From positions 1 to 11,280 of the forward strand of contig JAQVID010000040.1 of assembly GCA_028695865.1 (NCBI GenBank): a stretch of 11,280 bases of DNA. Direction: 5' to 3'. The position numbers and the translations under genes were made by a program. Source of the DNA: Thermoguttaceae bacterium. GTDB lineage: Bacteria; Planctomycetota; Planctomycetia; Pirellulales; Thermoguttaceae. Position 1 is the first letter of the stretch; each line of letters begins with the position of its first letter. Positions 1 through 6,509 of the stretch are shown here, in pieces. A model generated the notes under the pieces. It did not search any database, was not told where the DNA came from, and saw only the letters and a program-made list of their open reading frames with translations.

Positions 1-40
1 CGTTGACTGTTTTTCGGAATTTTTCTGACATATCGTTGAC

Positions 41-1633
41 GTGGCTGGTTGGTTCTGCTATACTCTCTGTAAGAAGAACACGGCCAACCTTTCGTGGGAA
101 AGGAAAAATCGCCGTGAACGGTTACTTAAAATTTCTCATTATGATGAACATGGTGATCCGTGCAATTGTTGTGACGATTATTTTTCCTGTCAGTCCGAAC
201 GCGATACATTTGGAACAGAAATTGTTTCGAGATATTTTGATATTCATGGTCACTTGTGTAAACGAAAAGAAGGAAACGCTAAAACAGTTCGAATAATTGA
301 CTCGCGTAATGGTAATGTACTCAACGAGTCGTATTTTGACTTGAACAACGAACCATGTGTTTTGCAAGCGGGCTATTCTTCGGTAAATTATTCATATTCG
401 AAGATCAACGGTGAAATTGAAGAATATGCCTTTTACGGCCCTGACGGCAGGACTCTTTGCGTGAATTCCAATTATGGGTCTGCCCGGGTGAAATTTGAGT
501 ATGATGTCAATAGTGGTGATTTATTGTCTTGCAGCTATTGGGACCCCCACGGCGAGTTGTGTGACAATATATTTGGATACGCAAAAGCCGTTGTGAGACG
601 CAATCATGGTGAATACAATAGTAAATATAATATTGACTTTTTCGATTCCCATCATAGAATGATCAAAAAAGAGTGCATGGAAAATGATTCTCTGACAGAA
701 ATTGCCGATGGTTATTATCGCGTTTCGTATACCTATTACGATTCCGGGAAAAAGCGGTCAGAGACATATGACTATTTTGCTCGCGAGGATGCAGTTGCGG
801 ATGACAAAATCCCGGATACTGTATGTGTTTATACCCAAAAGATTCTGTTATACAACGAAGCAGGACAAACGACAGAAGTCCGTTTCCTTGGTGCGGATGG
901 AAAAGCGGTTTATTGTCAAAAACATAAAGCAGTCAATATCCGATGGGTTTATGATGAAAAGGGGCGCGTCGCGCAGACCAGTTATTTCAAATCACCGGGC
1001 GTACCTGTTGACCATGACGAAGGATATTGGAAAATTGTGCTTTCTCCGCAGAAAGATGGTACTACTGTTACAGACATGTTTTCTATGGAGAATAATTGTC
1101 GCGGCTTTGAAGGGGTCGAGAAGATTTCAGAGCGTAAGGACAAAGAAGGCAGAGTACTGTCAAGATCATATTTTGATGAAAATGGAAAGCCATGGAAGTC
1201 CCAAAATGGGGCCGTTCGCGGCGTATGGAAGTATGAATTTCCCGAGAAAAAAAATGATCGTCCCTGCATGAAGAGCATACAATATGATGAACACGATAAT
1301 ATTGTGGACATTTCTTTTCTTGATAACAACGAGAACTTATGCAAGAATGCGGATGGTATCGCGACTACTTGGTTGCAATACGACAGGCAGAACAGAAAAG
1401 TAGTGGAATGTTATTTTGCTGAGCATAAAAAACCGTGCGTGAATAAAAATGGTTTACATCGTGTGGAATGGAACTACGACTTCATGATGGCGCCAGGGGT
1501 TGTCTGTCCGGTTCTGTGTATAAAATGGAATCTTGGTTATTTGTGTGTACCGAGGTTCCCGGTGGAGCATCGGTATTATGACAAAGAGAAAAAAACCTTG
1601 GCTATATCGTGGCATTGCGGGGGTACGCTATGA
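41..1633 (+). CDS. Large Cys-containing tandem-repeat protein, frame broken at 3' end
   Basis: Function unknown. The protein consists almost entirely of about a dozen degenerate ~40-residue repeats. The recurring core is Y-F-D-x-x-G-x-P-C, then a short linker, 'G-x-A', and an aromatic 'W/Y-x-Y-D' strand. Examples are HYDEHGDPC, RYFDIHGHLC, SYFDLNNEPC, SYWDPHGELC, SYFDENGKPW and CYFAEHKKPC. The spacing recalls YD/RHS-like or MORN-like beta repeats, but I cannot assign a named family. The GTG at 41 is only the first possible start in this frame: an in-frame TGA lies at 26-28, there is no clear Shine-Dalgarno, and no signal peptide or anchor is visible. Repeat-like sequence is already present by about residue 9 (TLCKKN). 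The +3 frame is open back to the window edge, so the true N-terminus may lie upstream in another frame. At the 3' end the repeat pattern continues in another frame past the stop. The gene may therefore be decayed, or the assembly may hold an indel. Confidence 0.7.
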   Translation: MAGWFCYTLCKKNTANLSWERKNRRERLLKISHYDEHGDPCNCCDDYFSCQSERDTFGTEIVSRYFDIHGHLCKRKEGNAKTVRIIDSRNGNVLNESYFDLNNEPCVLQAGYSSVNYSYSKINGEIEEYAFYGPDGRTLCVNSNYGSARVKFEYDVNSGDLLSCSYWDPHGELCDNIFGYAKAVVRRNHGEYNSKYNIDFFDSHHRMIKKECMENDSLTEIADGYYRVSYTYYDSGKKRSETYDYFAREDAVADDKIPDTVCVYTQKILLYNEAGQTTEVRFLGADGKAVYCQKHKAVNIRWVYDEKGRVAQTSYFKSPGVPVDHDEGYWKIVLSPQKDGTTVTDMFSMENNCRGFEGVEKISERKDKEGRVLSRSYFDENGKPWKSQNGAVRGVWKYEFPEKKNDRPCMKSIQYDEHDNIVDISFLDNNENLCKNADGIATTWLQYDRQNRKVVECYFAEHKKPCVNKNGLHRVEWNYDFMMAPGVVCPVLCIKWNLGYLCVPRFPVEHRYYDKEKKTLAISWHCGGTL

Positions 1634-1826
1634 ATCGTCGCAGGTCGGTGGTAATACACAAGTTAAAAAGATATTTATCGACGCGCAAGGTAAGCCAACG
1701 TCTGACATTGATGGAATCGCATGGATTGTTGAGACGGTTCATTCTGATGGGCAAGTAATCAATACACAAATGTATGATCAAAACGGCAAGCCGCATGTAT
1801 TTAAAAACAACCCTTCTCTTCCCTGA
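1596..1826 (+). pseudogene. Out-of-frame C-terminal remnant of the repeat protein
   Basis: From CCT at 1596 the +3 frame reads PWLYRGIAGVRYE and then two further repeat cores, IFIDAQGKP and QMYDQNGKP, ending at TGA 1824-1826. These clearly continue the repeat array of the preceding ORF. In that ORF the +2 frame reads RYYDKEKK and then runs into non-repeat sequence and a stop at 1631-1633. The switch falls at the A7 run 1589-1595: removing one A gives YYDKEKKPWLYRGIAG, which fits the consensus YFDENGKPWKSQNGA. This fragment has no plausible start of its own at the junction. It is either the tail of one gene split by an indel or sequencing error, or is reached by slippage on the A run. It should be read with the 41-1633 ORF as one gene of roughly 594 codons. 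Confidence 0.75.
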
Positions 1827-1887
1827 TTGCTGCTAATGAAAAAGTTGGGTGAGCAGAGTGCCCCCTTCTAACACGAATGGGTCGAGC

Positions 1888-1904
1888 CGGGAGCTTTTCT
1901 CCCG
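1888..1904. repeat. Small hairpin CGGGAG/CTCCCG
   Basis: A perfect 6-bp stem (1888-1893 with 1899-1904) closes a CTTTT loop. It lies about 60 bp past the end of the repeat protein and is not followed by a T run, so it is not a classical terminator. The stretch just before and into it (1881-1894, GTCGAGCCGGGAGC) recurs with one change at 2255-2268 (GTCGAACCGGGAGC), where it leads into the 75-bp repeat array. This suggests a shared interspersed element. Confidence 0.5.
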
Positions 1905-1929
1905 CATTCCCCTTATTTGCGTGATACAT

Positions 1930-1990
1930 TCCATTACGGGTTTTGTTGGCCGTAATGGACCTTGATTTGAGGTATGATGAAAATTCATCA
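1930..1990. repeat. Two adjacent inverted repeats in gene-free DNA
   Basis: The first is a perfect 10-bp stem: TCCATTACGG (1930-1939) pairs with CCGTAATGGA (1950-1959) around a 10-base loop. The second is a dyad TGATGAA (1975-1981) / TTCATCA (1984-1990) with only AA between the arms. That shape suits an operator-type protein site better than an RNA hairpin. Neither is followed by a T run and no gene starts close by, so no function can be assigned. Confidence 0.5.
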
Positions 1991-2050
1991 AGCCCGTATA
2001 TGGAGCGAGCGAAACGAGCGCAATTAGGGGTAAAGCGGTTCGAATCAGTC

Positions 2051-2105
2051 CCAATATTCCGTAATTCCGGTCGTGCGAGACCGGAATTACGGAATTGGTT
2101 TTTTT
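2051..2105 (+). terminator. Strong intrinsic (Rho-independent) terminator
   Basis: A perfect 17-bp stem pairs ATTCCGTAATTCCGGTC (2056-2072) with 2079-2095 around the 6-base loop GTGCGA. A further three pairs, CCA/TGG, extend it beyond a small bulge (2051-2053 with 2096-2098). A T7 tract follows directly at 2099-2105. The geometry is textbook for the plus strand. It lies about 225 bp beyond the last stop of the repeat protein, with no convincing gene between, so it probably ends that gene's transcript or a non-coding RNA made from 1830-2050. Confidence 0.75.
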
Positions 2106-2128
2106 GGGGGGATCGTATAACAGGGGTA

Positions 2129-2185
2129 CGGCCTGGCGGCCGAACCGGGTGCCTACCATACGGAAACCGCTTGCGAGGTTTTCCG
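2129..2185. repeat. Two further small hairpins
   Basis: CGGCC (2129-2133) pairs with GGCCG (2138-2142) around TGGC. CGGAAACC (2161-2168) pairs with GGTTTTCCG (2177-2185) with one bulged T, around an 8-base loop. They lie between the strong terminator and the 75-bp repeats. Neither has a terminator T tract. Both are short enough to arise by chance in isolation; the density of such stems across 1888-2185 is what is notable. Confidence 0.4.
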
Positions 2186-2265
2186 CCCCATTACGCGGAG
2201 TGAATGGCAGTGTTTTCGATTGTAAAAACCGGGGGACTCTTTCAAAGCGTAAAGGTCGAACCGGG

Positions 2266-2467
2266 AGCAATCGCTCTTGAAAAAAAAGTTTCGGAGTTTG
2301 TCACGCCCTGGAGTATTATGAGACGGGGGGATAAAAAGAGAGCAATCGCTCTTGAAAAAAAAGTTTCGGATTTTGTGACGCCCTGGAGTATTATGAGATG
2401 AGGGGATAAAAAGAGAGCAATCGCTCTTGAAAAAAGTTTCGGAGTTTGTGACGCTCTGGAGTATGAT
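2266..2467. repeat. 75-bp direct tandem repeat, two full copies plus one partial
   Basis: Copy 1 is 2266-2340, copy 2 is 2341-2415 and copy 3 begins at 2416, diverging after about 2467. Copies 1 and 2 differ at only a handful of positions. Copy 3 has A6 (2430-2435) where the others have A8, and its right half is degraded. Each unit starts with the hairpin (AG)AGC-AATC-GCTCT, runs through an A tract, and ends in a G run and GATAAAAAGAG. Read on the minus strand, the hairpins of copies 2 and 3 are followed by a C and T5 and so look like weak intrinsic terminators. The 75-bp period is a multiple of three, so frames stay open on both strands (for example AIALEKKVSEFVTPWS twice). No good ribosome site supports a peptide there. 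The array ends just upstream of the Shine-Dalgarno of the next gene. Confidence 0.85.
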
Positions 2468-2495
2468 AAACAGCATTATTTATAAGGAGTATCGT

Positions 2496-2861
2496 ATGGA
2501 CAAAGCATTGCGAATAACAGGATTTTGTATGGCCGTTTGTGCGGTCGTAGCCATTTTGACAGGAATGGTCCTGTCAGGAGAGACAAAAAAAGAGAGAAAG
2601 ATATGGGAGGGTAAGATGAACGAGTTTCGCCAGAACGGTTCTCTGAATAAACTTCCTGAGGACTCCATGCAGAACGCCGTTGTCGACGGCTTTGTGAAAG
2701 ATGTTGAAAGATATGGGAACACACTGTCAGGCAAAGAAAGAATAACAGAAAGGTTCCTTTATACAGGCGCGACTTTTTTGACCATCGGAATCACATGTCT
2801 GTTTGTCGGAATAGCCGGCGGGATCAGGAAAAACAGAAATATGTTGCTGTCCTTCGAGTAG
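2496..2861 (+). CDS. Small two-helix membrane protein of unknown function
   Basis: 121 residues. The ATG at 2496 has an excellent Shine-Dalgarno, AAGGAG at 2484-2489, six bases upstream. The frame is open upstream into the 75-bp repeat, but that part is not credible coding. Two hydrophobic segments are visible, about residues 6-27 and 88-110. They flank a ~60-residue polar, charged middle (KKERKIWEGKMNEFRQNG onward), and the protein ends in a short basic tail (RKNRN). With the first helix N-terminal and basic residues after the second, the middle part could lie in the periplasm with both ends inside; this is inference. I do not recognise a family. It is the first of five co-directional genes, 77 bp before the first secreted paralogue. 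Confidence 0.8.
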   Translation: MDKALRITGFCMAVCAVVAILTGMVLSGETKKERKIWEGKMNEFRQNGSLNKLPEDSMQNAVVDGFVKDVERYGNTLSGKERITERFLYTGATFLTIGITCLFVGIAGGIRKNRNMLLSFE

Positions 2862-2910
2862 GGTATAGAAACATATCAAAACAGAGAGATATTCAAAAAG
2901 TGTTGTCGGT

Positions 2911-2931
2911 AACAATAATATTGTTAAGGAG
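2911..2931 (+). promoter_or_regulatory. AT-rich dyad abutting the ribosome binding site
   Basis: The dyad TAACAATAATATTGTTA spans 2910-2926, with 7-base arms around a central AAT. Its right arm ends on the first A of the Shine-Dalgarno AAGGAG (2926-2931) of the 2939 gene. As RNA it would be a weak AT stem; as DNA it has the shape of a repressor operator. No corresponding element stands at the same place before the second paralogue. Confidence 0.35.
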
Positions 2932-2938
2932 ATTTGTT

Positions 2939-3442
2939 ATGAAGAATCAAATGATTAAGTTTTTGGTTGTGGTTGTTGCTTTGTGTGCAAGTATGGTAAG
3001 TACGCCAATCCGTGGTCAAGAGAACGAAGCTGACCCCAAGGGCCAGACGCCGGAAGTGAAGACGATCGAAGCGGCTCCCCTTTACGGCAGCGATCTCAAC
3101 GATCCCCGTATTCCTGCCTTTAAGATCGAGGCTAAAAAGAGTTATGTAAACCCGACCTGGACGGGCTGGGCACGGAACGGTTTGGCAAGTGTCTTCTATG
3201 GAGATACACTCAAAGATGTTCAGTTGACCTATACGATTGAGTATCAACGGAATACCCCTTTGCAGGGTAGGGTTATTGGCGGGTTCGAATGTATGTCAAC
3301 AGTGGATGGCGTTAAGAAAAACATTGACATGACAGGTTGCAAAGCCTATCGGGAAGATGTTCTGTCGCCCTGGCTTCTGGATTATACTTCATTGAATAAA
3401 AGCCAGATTCAGGAAATCCGCCGAATACGCGGACTGGAATAA
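2939..3442 (+). CDS. Secreted 167-residue protein, paralogue A
   Basis: Function unknown. ATG 2939 follows AAGGAG (2926-2931) at seven bases. The N-terminus is a Sec-type signal peptide: basic start, hydrophobic core FLVVVVALCASMV, likely cleavage near residues 26-28 (IRGQ-E). A charged linker and a compact domain of ~120 residues follow. The domain begins with YGSDLNDPRI and contains WARN, FYGD, YTIEY, TGCKAYR and SPWLLDYTSL. The next gene encodes a protein of identical length. From YGS to the C-terminal GL the two align without a gap at roughly 45% identity by hand count, so they are tandem duplicates. No catalytic motif is evident. One Cys (in TGCK) is shared; paralogue A has another in GGFEC. 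No lipobox is seen. It probably acts in the periplasm or outside the cell. Confidence 0.85.
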   Translation: MKNQMIKFLVVVVALCASMVSTPIRGQENEADPKGQTPEVKTIEAAPLYGSDLNDPRIPAFKIEAKKSYVNPTWTGWARNGLASVFYGDTLKDVQLTYTIEYQRNTPLQGRVIGGFECMSTVDGVKKNIDMTGCKAYREDVLSPWLLDYTSLNKSQIQEIRRIRGLE

Positions 3443-3461
3443 GGGCGGTTTTTCAAAACCA

Positions 3462-3527
3462 TGTCAGTTACGCGGACAAGGATATCGCGTAACTGACAAG
3501 TCCTTGTGAATCTGCTCTGTCAGCAGA
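3462..3527. repeat. Long perfect hairpin with loop complementary to downstream sequence
   Basis: A perfect 13-bp stem pairs TGTCAGTTACGCG (3462-3474) with CGCGTAACTGACA (3486-3498) around an 11-base loop. The loop carries ACAAGGA (3476-3482), the exact complement of TCCTTGT at 3501-3507 just after the stem. A further hairpin, TCTGCT (3511-3516) with AGCAGA (3522-3527), follows. There is no T tract after the main stem, so it is not a standard intrinsic terminator. It sits in the 172-bp gap between the two secreted paralogues and could stabilise or partly separate their messages; that is inference. Confidence 0.7.
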
Positions 3528-3614
3528 CATGACGCATGTTTTTTGTGCTCGGTTCGAGTATTTGGCAAGAAGTAAATAAGCAAAGTTAACAAAGTATCAA
3601 AAAGGGATTGCACT

Positions 3615-4118
3615 ATGCAAAATCGAAGAGTTTTTACTTTTGTGGCGATCACCACAGTATTGTTCGTGTTGTGCGTTTTTAGCACAGTTGTCAATGGAGA
3701 AGAAGCGGTACAAACGGAAGAGGTTACCGCCGTGTCCGTGGAAGCTGAATTGCCTTATGGTTCCGAGCTAAATGATCCTCGTATCAATGAATTACGGGAA
3801 CTGGCAAACCGTGAATTTACGGACCGCACCTACTTTCAATATTGGAGAAACATGGTTATTTCTACTTGGTACGGCGATGTCGCTGAAGATGTTACTGTAT
3901 CCTATACGGTCAGTTACAATCGCTGGTATCCGCTGAAAGGCCAACTTATAAGAGGGTACGAAACGATAACTAAAGAGGGAAGAGTCTCGTTGCAGATAGA
4001 TATTACAGGTTGCAAAGTCTATCGGGTTGATGTTTTTTCTCCATGGTTTCTGGATTACACATCGCTGGACAAGGCGACTATCAGTGCGATCCTTGAGAAA
4101 AAAGGTTTGGGCAAATAG
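3615..4118 (+). CDS. Secreted 167-residue protein, paralogue B
   Basis: Tandem duplicate of the 2939 gene. ATG 3615 follows AAAGGGA (3601-3607) at seven bases. A signal peptide is visible (basic MQNRR, hydrophobic FVAITTVLFVLCVFSTVV, likely cleavage after VNG). An acidic linker and then the shared domain follow: YGSELNDPRI, YWRN, WYGD, YTVSY, PLKG, IDITGCKVYRVDV, SPWFLDYTSL. The linker and signal have diverged far more than the domain. The conserved block TGCK-x-Y-R-x-D-V-x-SPW-x-LDYTSL-x-K is the best family signature. I recognise no named domain. The two copies have their own ribosome sites and very different codons, so the duplication is not recent. It lies 253 bp before the ABC ATPase gene, with no clear terminator between. 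Confidence 0.85.
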   Translation: MQNRRVFTFVAITTVLFVLCVFSTVVNGEEAVQTEEVTAVSVEAELPYGSELNDPRINELRELANREFTDRTYFQYWRNMVISTWYGDVAEDVTVSYTVSYNRWYPLKGQLIRGYETITKEGRVSLQIDITGCKVYRVDVFSPWFLDYTSLDKATISAILEKKGLGK

Positions 4119-4371
4119 TCCATGATTCCGGGGATTTCCCGAGCGTGGCAGGAAGTTCCCGATGATATCCGATTTTGAGTCTTTTCCGTATTTATCGAGT
4201 ACTGAAAGATTCTTTAACGGATTGAAGCCGGAGAAAAACGGGAATATCAGGCAGCGACCGCATGAAATCAACCGGATGTTTGATGATCAGTTCACTATCG
4301 TACTGTATTGTCATGTTGTATTATCATGCTGCAATAAATATAGTCAAACGAAAACAAGGATTAAGAAGAAC

Positions 4372-5172
4372 ATGTCAAGCGAAATCTGCCCATTATCATT
4401 ACATCGCATTGCTTTTGGCTATCCAGGCAATCGATATTATTTGTTTAAAGATGTTCATTTAGAACTTCATCGCGGTGAATTGAGTATATTGGCCGGTGAA
4501 AACGGTGCCGGAAAAAGTACACTCATGGGCCTTACAACCGGAACGCTGGTTCCAACCGAAGGGACCGTTCGGGTTTTTGGAAAAAATCCGGCGACATTGG
4601 ACAGGATTCCGGAAATCGCCTTGATCTCGGAACCATTGCATCATCAGACCAGTACGATTCCTCCGTGGTTTACCGGCAAGCAGGTCGCCTGTTGGCAGGA
4701 AAACCTTGGCTCCGTTTCTGCCAAAGAGTTTTATGAAACCGCGGAACAACTGAATCTTGCAATGGAGTTAATGACCCGTCCGATCTGTACTTATTCGAAA
4801 GGCCAAAGACAACGTTTTTTACTGGCGACTGTTCTGGCACGCAAACCCAGATTGATACTTGCCGACGAACCGTTAGAGGGAATTGACGCGGCAAGCCGAC
4901 CGATTATATGTCAGAATTTTCGCAAGTTCACCGATCAGGGAGGAACGTTGCTTTGGATTTCGCACCAACTGGATGAGACACTTTGTTATGCTGATCGATT
5001 TTTCATGCTGGAGCATCGTGAAATAACGGAGCGTCCCTCAAATCAGTTTACAGTCCAGTGTGAGGGGGACGGGAAAGAAACAAAAATCACGTCGCTTATG
5101 CAATTGTCCGGAATCGTCAAACGCCGGTTACAAGATCAGTCGCGTGTTGTTATTCACATCAGTAAGAATTAA
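4372..5172 (+). CDS. ABC transporter ATP-binding protein
   Basis: ATP-hydrolysing subunit of an ABC exporter, 266 residues, single nucleotide-binding domain. Visible in order: A-loop region FGYPGNRYY; Walker A GENGAGKST (42-50, Lys48); signature YSKGQRQR (141-148), a variant of LSGGQ seen in ABC-2-type exporters; Walker B LILADEP (161-167); D-loop EGIDAASR; and H-loop His198 in WISHQ. A ~50-residue C-terminal extension follows. The start at ATG 4372 is chosen because homology begins a few residues later (LHRIAFGYPG). The upstream frame is open from 4162 but reads as non-coding. The ribosome site is modest (AGGA 4357-4360). A possible -10, TATAGT at 4339-4344, lacks a good -35. The permease follows after 33 bp, so these two almost surely form one transporter. 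The substrate is unknown; the neighbouring secreted paralogues are candidates only by position. Confidence 0.95.
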   Translation: MSSEICPLSLHRIAFGYPGNRYYLFKDVHLELHRGELSILAGENGAGKSTLMGLTTGTLVPTEGTVRVFGKNPATLDRIPEIALISEPLHHQTSTIPPWFTGKQVACWQENLGSVSAKEFYETAEQLNLAMELMTRPICTYSKGQRQRFLLATVLARKPRLILADEPLEGIDAASRPIICQNFRKFTDQGGTLLWISHQLDETLCYADRFFMLEHREITERPSNQFTVQCEGDGKETKITSLMQLSGIVKRRLQDQSRVVIHISKN

Positions 5173-5205
5173 AAATCAGGAAATGAATTGAAAGAGGAAT
5201 TGATT

Positions 5206-6072
5206 ATGTACCCTTTAAAACGTTGTTTTTCTTCGGAGACATTTGCCGGTGTGCGTCTTATCATGTCGAATGTGTATTGGATTTACATCTATCCGGTATT
5301 TGCCGTGATATATATGTTGCTGGTCTTGTCGGGCTTGGAAATTTCAGAATCGGGCAAGGCGGAATTTTTTGGAAAGAGCTTGCCGCCCATGATGGGCATG
5401 TCCGAAGCGGAAAATCTTCGATTTTGCTTTATCGGCTTCGTTTACCACTTCTGGTGGATTGCCATGATGATGCTTGCATTTGGAGGATTGAAAGCGATCC
5501 TTTCCACCTGGGAACCGAATTTTTTGAACTTTGTCCGATTTACGCGAAAAGACCAGTTTTATCTGGAATCGTTACGATGGTACTGTTTTGGTATCAGTAT
5601 GCTGGTTATCGTCTGTCCGTTTATTTTCGCGGCTTGTGTCGGTTGTTGGCAAGTGGGATTAACAGCAAGTGAAGCATGGAAACTGTTGTGCAGTACCATT
5701 CCATCGCTCGTATTAACAGGAATATTGATTTATATAGCAGGCAGTTGTCGGCTTCCGGACTATTACAGCGGTTTATTCTTTACGTTTCCCCTTGTGCTCA
5801 CCGGAATCCGAATGTTTATGGTGAATCGGGGGCTCATCGAAGGGCGGCATTGGTTCCTGCCTTTGATTCCCTATTGTTATGTTGATCAGGAAAATTCCCT
5901 TGGAGCAGCCATGTTGACTTCACTTTGTGCCTTGATTCTTCTTCTTTCAATAAGAGGCTGGTTAAGTGCCCGAACAGAACGACTGGAACAAGTGGAGCAA
6001 CGGGAGCAGTGTGACCGGTTGGATCAGTCGGATCAATTGGAACGAATAGAACGAATAAATGAAGCTTGTTAA
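5206..6072 (+). CDS. ABC transporter permease, six-helix, with repetitive charged tail
   Basis: Membrane subunit partnering the ATPase 33 bp upstream; 288 residues. ATG 5206 follows AGAGGA (5193-5198) at seven bases; an in-frame TTG at 5188 is less likely. Six hydrophobic segments are visible, at about 24-44, 71-95, 126-148, 161-180, 187-206 and 231-253, a count typical of ABC-2-type permeases. The sequence is too divergent for me to name a subfamily, and the role rests partly on context. After the last helix, residues 257-283 form nine consecutive triplets of the type x-(Glu/Asp)-(Gln/Arg): TER, LEQ, VEQ, REQ, CDR, LDQ, SDQ, LER, IER. They are encoded by a degenerate 9-bp tandem repeat (5974-6054). 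This cytoplasmic tail is probably helical and highly charged, and looks like a slippage-derived addition. Confidence 0.8.
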   Translation: MYPLKRCFSSETFAGVRLIMSNVYWIYIYPVFAVIYMLLVLSGLEISESGKAEFFGKSLPPMMGMSEAENLRFCFIGFVYHFWWIAMMMLAFGGLKAILSTWEPNFLNFVRFTRKDQFYLESLRWYCFGISMLVIVCPFIFAACVGCWQVGLTASEAWKLLCSTIPSLVLTGILIYIAGSCRLPDYYSGLFFTFPLVLTGIRMFMVNRGLIEGRHWFLPLIPYCYVDQENSLGAAMLTSLCALILLLSIRGWLSARTERLEQVEQREQCDRLDQSDQLERIERINEAC

Positions 6073-6509
6073 TCATTTCAGTTCCGGGCTGTTAGCGTGA
6101 AAATTTTCTGTGCCCTTAAACATTGGAAGTACGGAAAATAATGTCGTGTAACACGAAAGTGTGACATAAATAGTAAGGCGGGCAACAATTAGCGTTTGTA
6201 TACTGCTCGTATAACATGATATCGTATGCAAATTATATACACGTAACATGCCGCGTCTGTTGTGACCGCAAACAGACGGCGTGGGCAAACATTGTCGAAA
6301 AATGTGTTGATAAATCTGCCACAGCGGAGAGCGGTAAAACGGTTTGCATATCTTTTTGGATCAGGACTTTGCGGACAAGGCAGCCAGAGCGGAGTGGTTT
6401 GGCGGAGAAGACGACTCGATGAAAGCTGTGCCATATTCAGTTTATGTGTCTTCAAGGGCCAGTTTCGCCGTCAACTGCCAATAAAAGTAATAATGGGGCT
6501 TTGGGGGGC
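6073..6509. other. Gene-free stretch with one clear hairpin
   Basis: No convincing coding region is seen on either strand: short open frames lack ribosome sites and protein-like composition. The only notable structure is an 8-bp perfect stem, CGTCTGTT (6254-6261) with AACAGACG (6271-6278), around a 9-base loop, without a T tract. A short palindrome TCGTGTAACACGA lies at about 6143-6155. No intrinsic terminator for the permease gene was recognised here. A non-coding RNA cannot be excluded, but nothing identifies one. Confidence 0.5.

Noticed and set aside
2034..2050. GGTTCGAATC, like a tRNA T-loop
   Set aside because: The flanking five bases on each side do not pair, and no anticodon or acceptor arm lies upstream.
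2153..2476. Open frames on both strands through the 75-bp repeats that would encode 25-residue repeat peptides
   Set aside because: The repeat length is a multiple of three, so openness is copied along with the repeat. Ribosome sites are poor, and copy 3 breaks the frame by losing two A's.
4316..4344. Possible promoter TTGTAT / TATAGT before the ABC ATPase
   Set aside because: Spacing is 17 bases but the -35 matches at only three positions. The AT-rich context makes a chance match likely.
4162..4371. In-frame upstream extension of the ABC ATPase
   Set aside because: The added ~70 residues have no ribosome site or domain features. The ABC fold begins a few residues after ATG 4372.
6372..6425. 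Sequence resembling a tRNA-Ser D-arm and anticodon region (GAGTGGTTTGGC... GACTCGA)
   Set aside because: No acceptor stem, T-arm (GGTTCGAATC) or consistent cloverleaf can be drawn around it.
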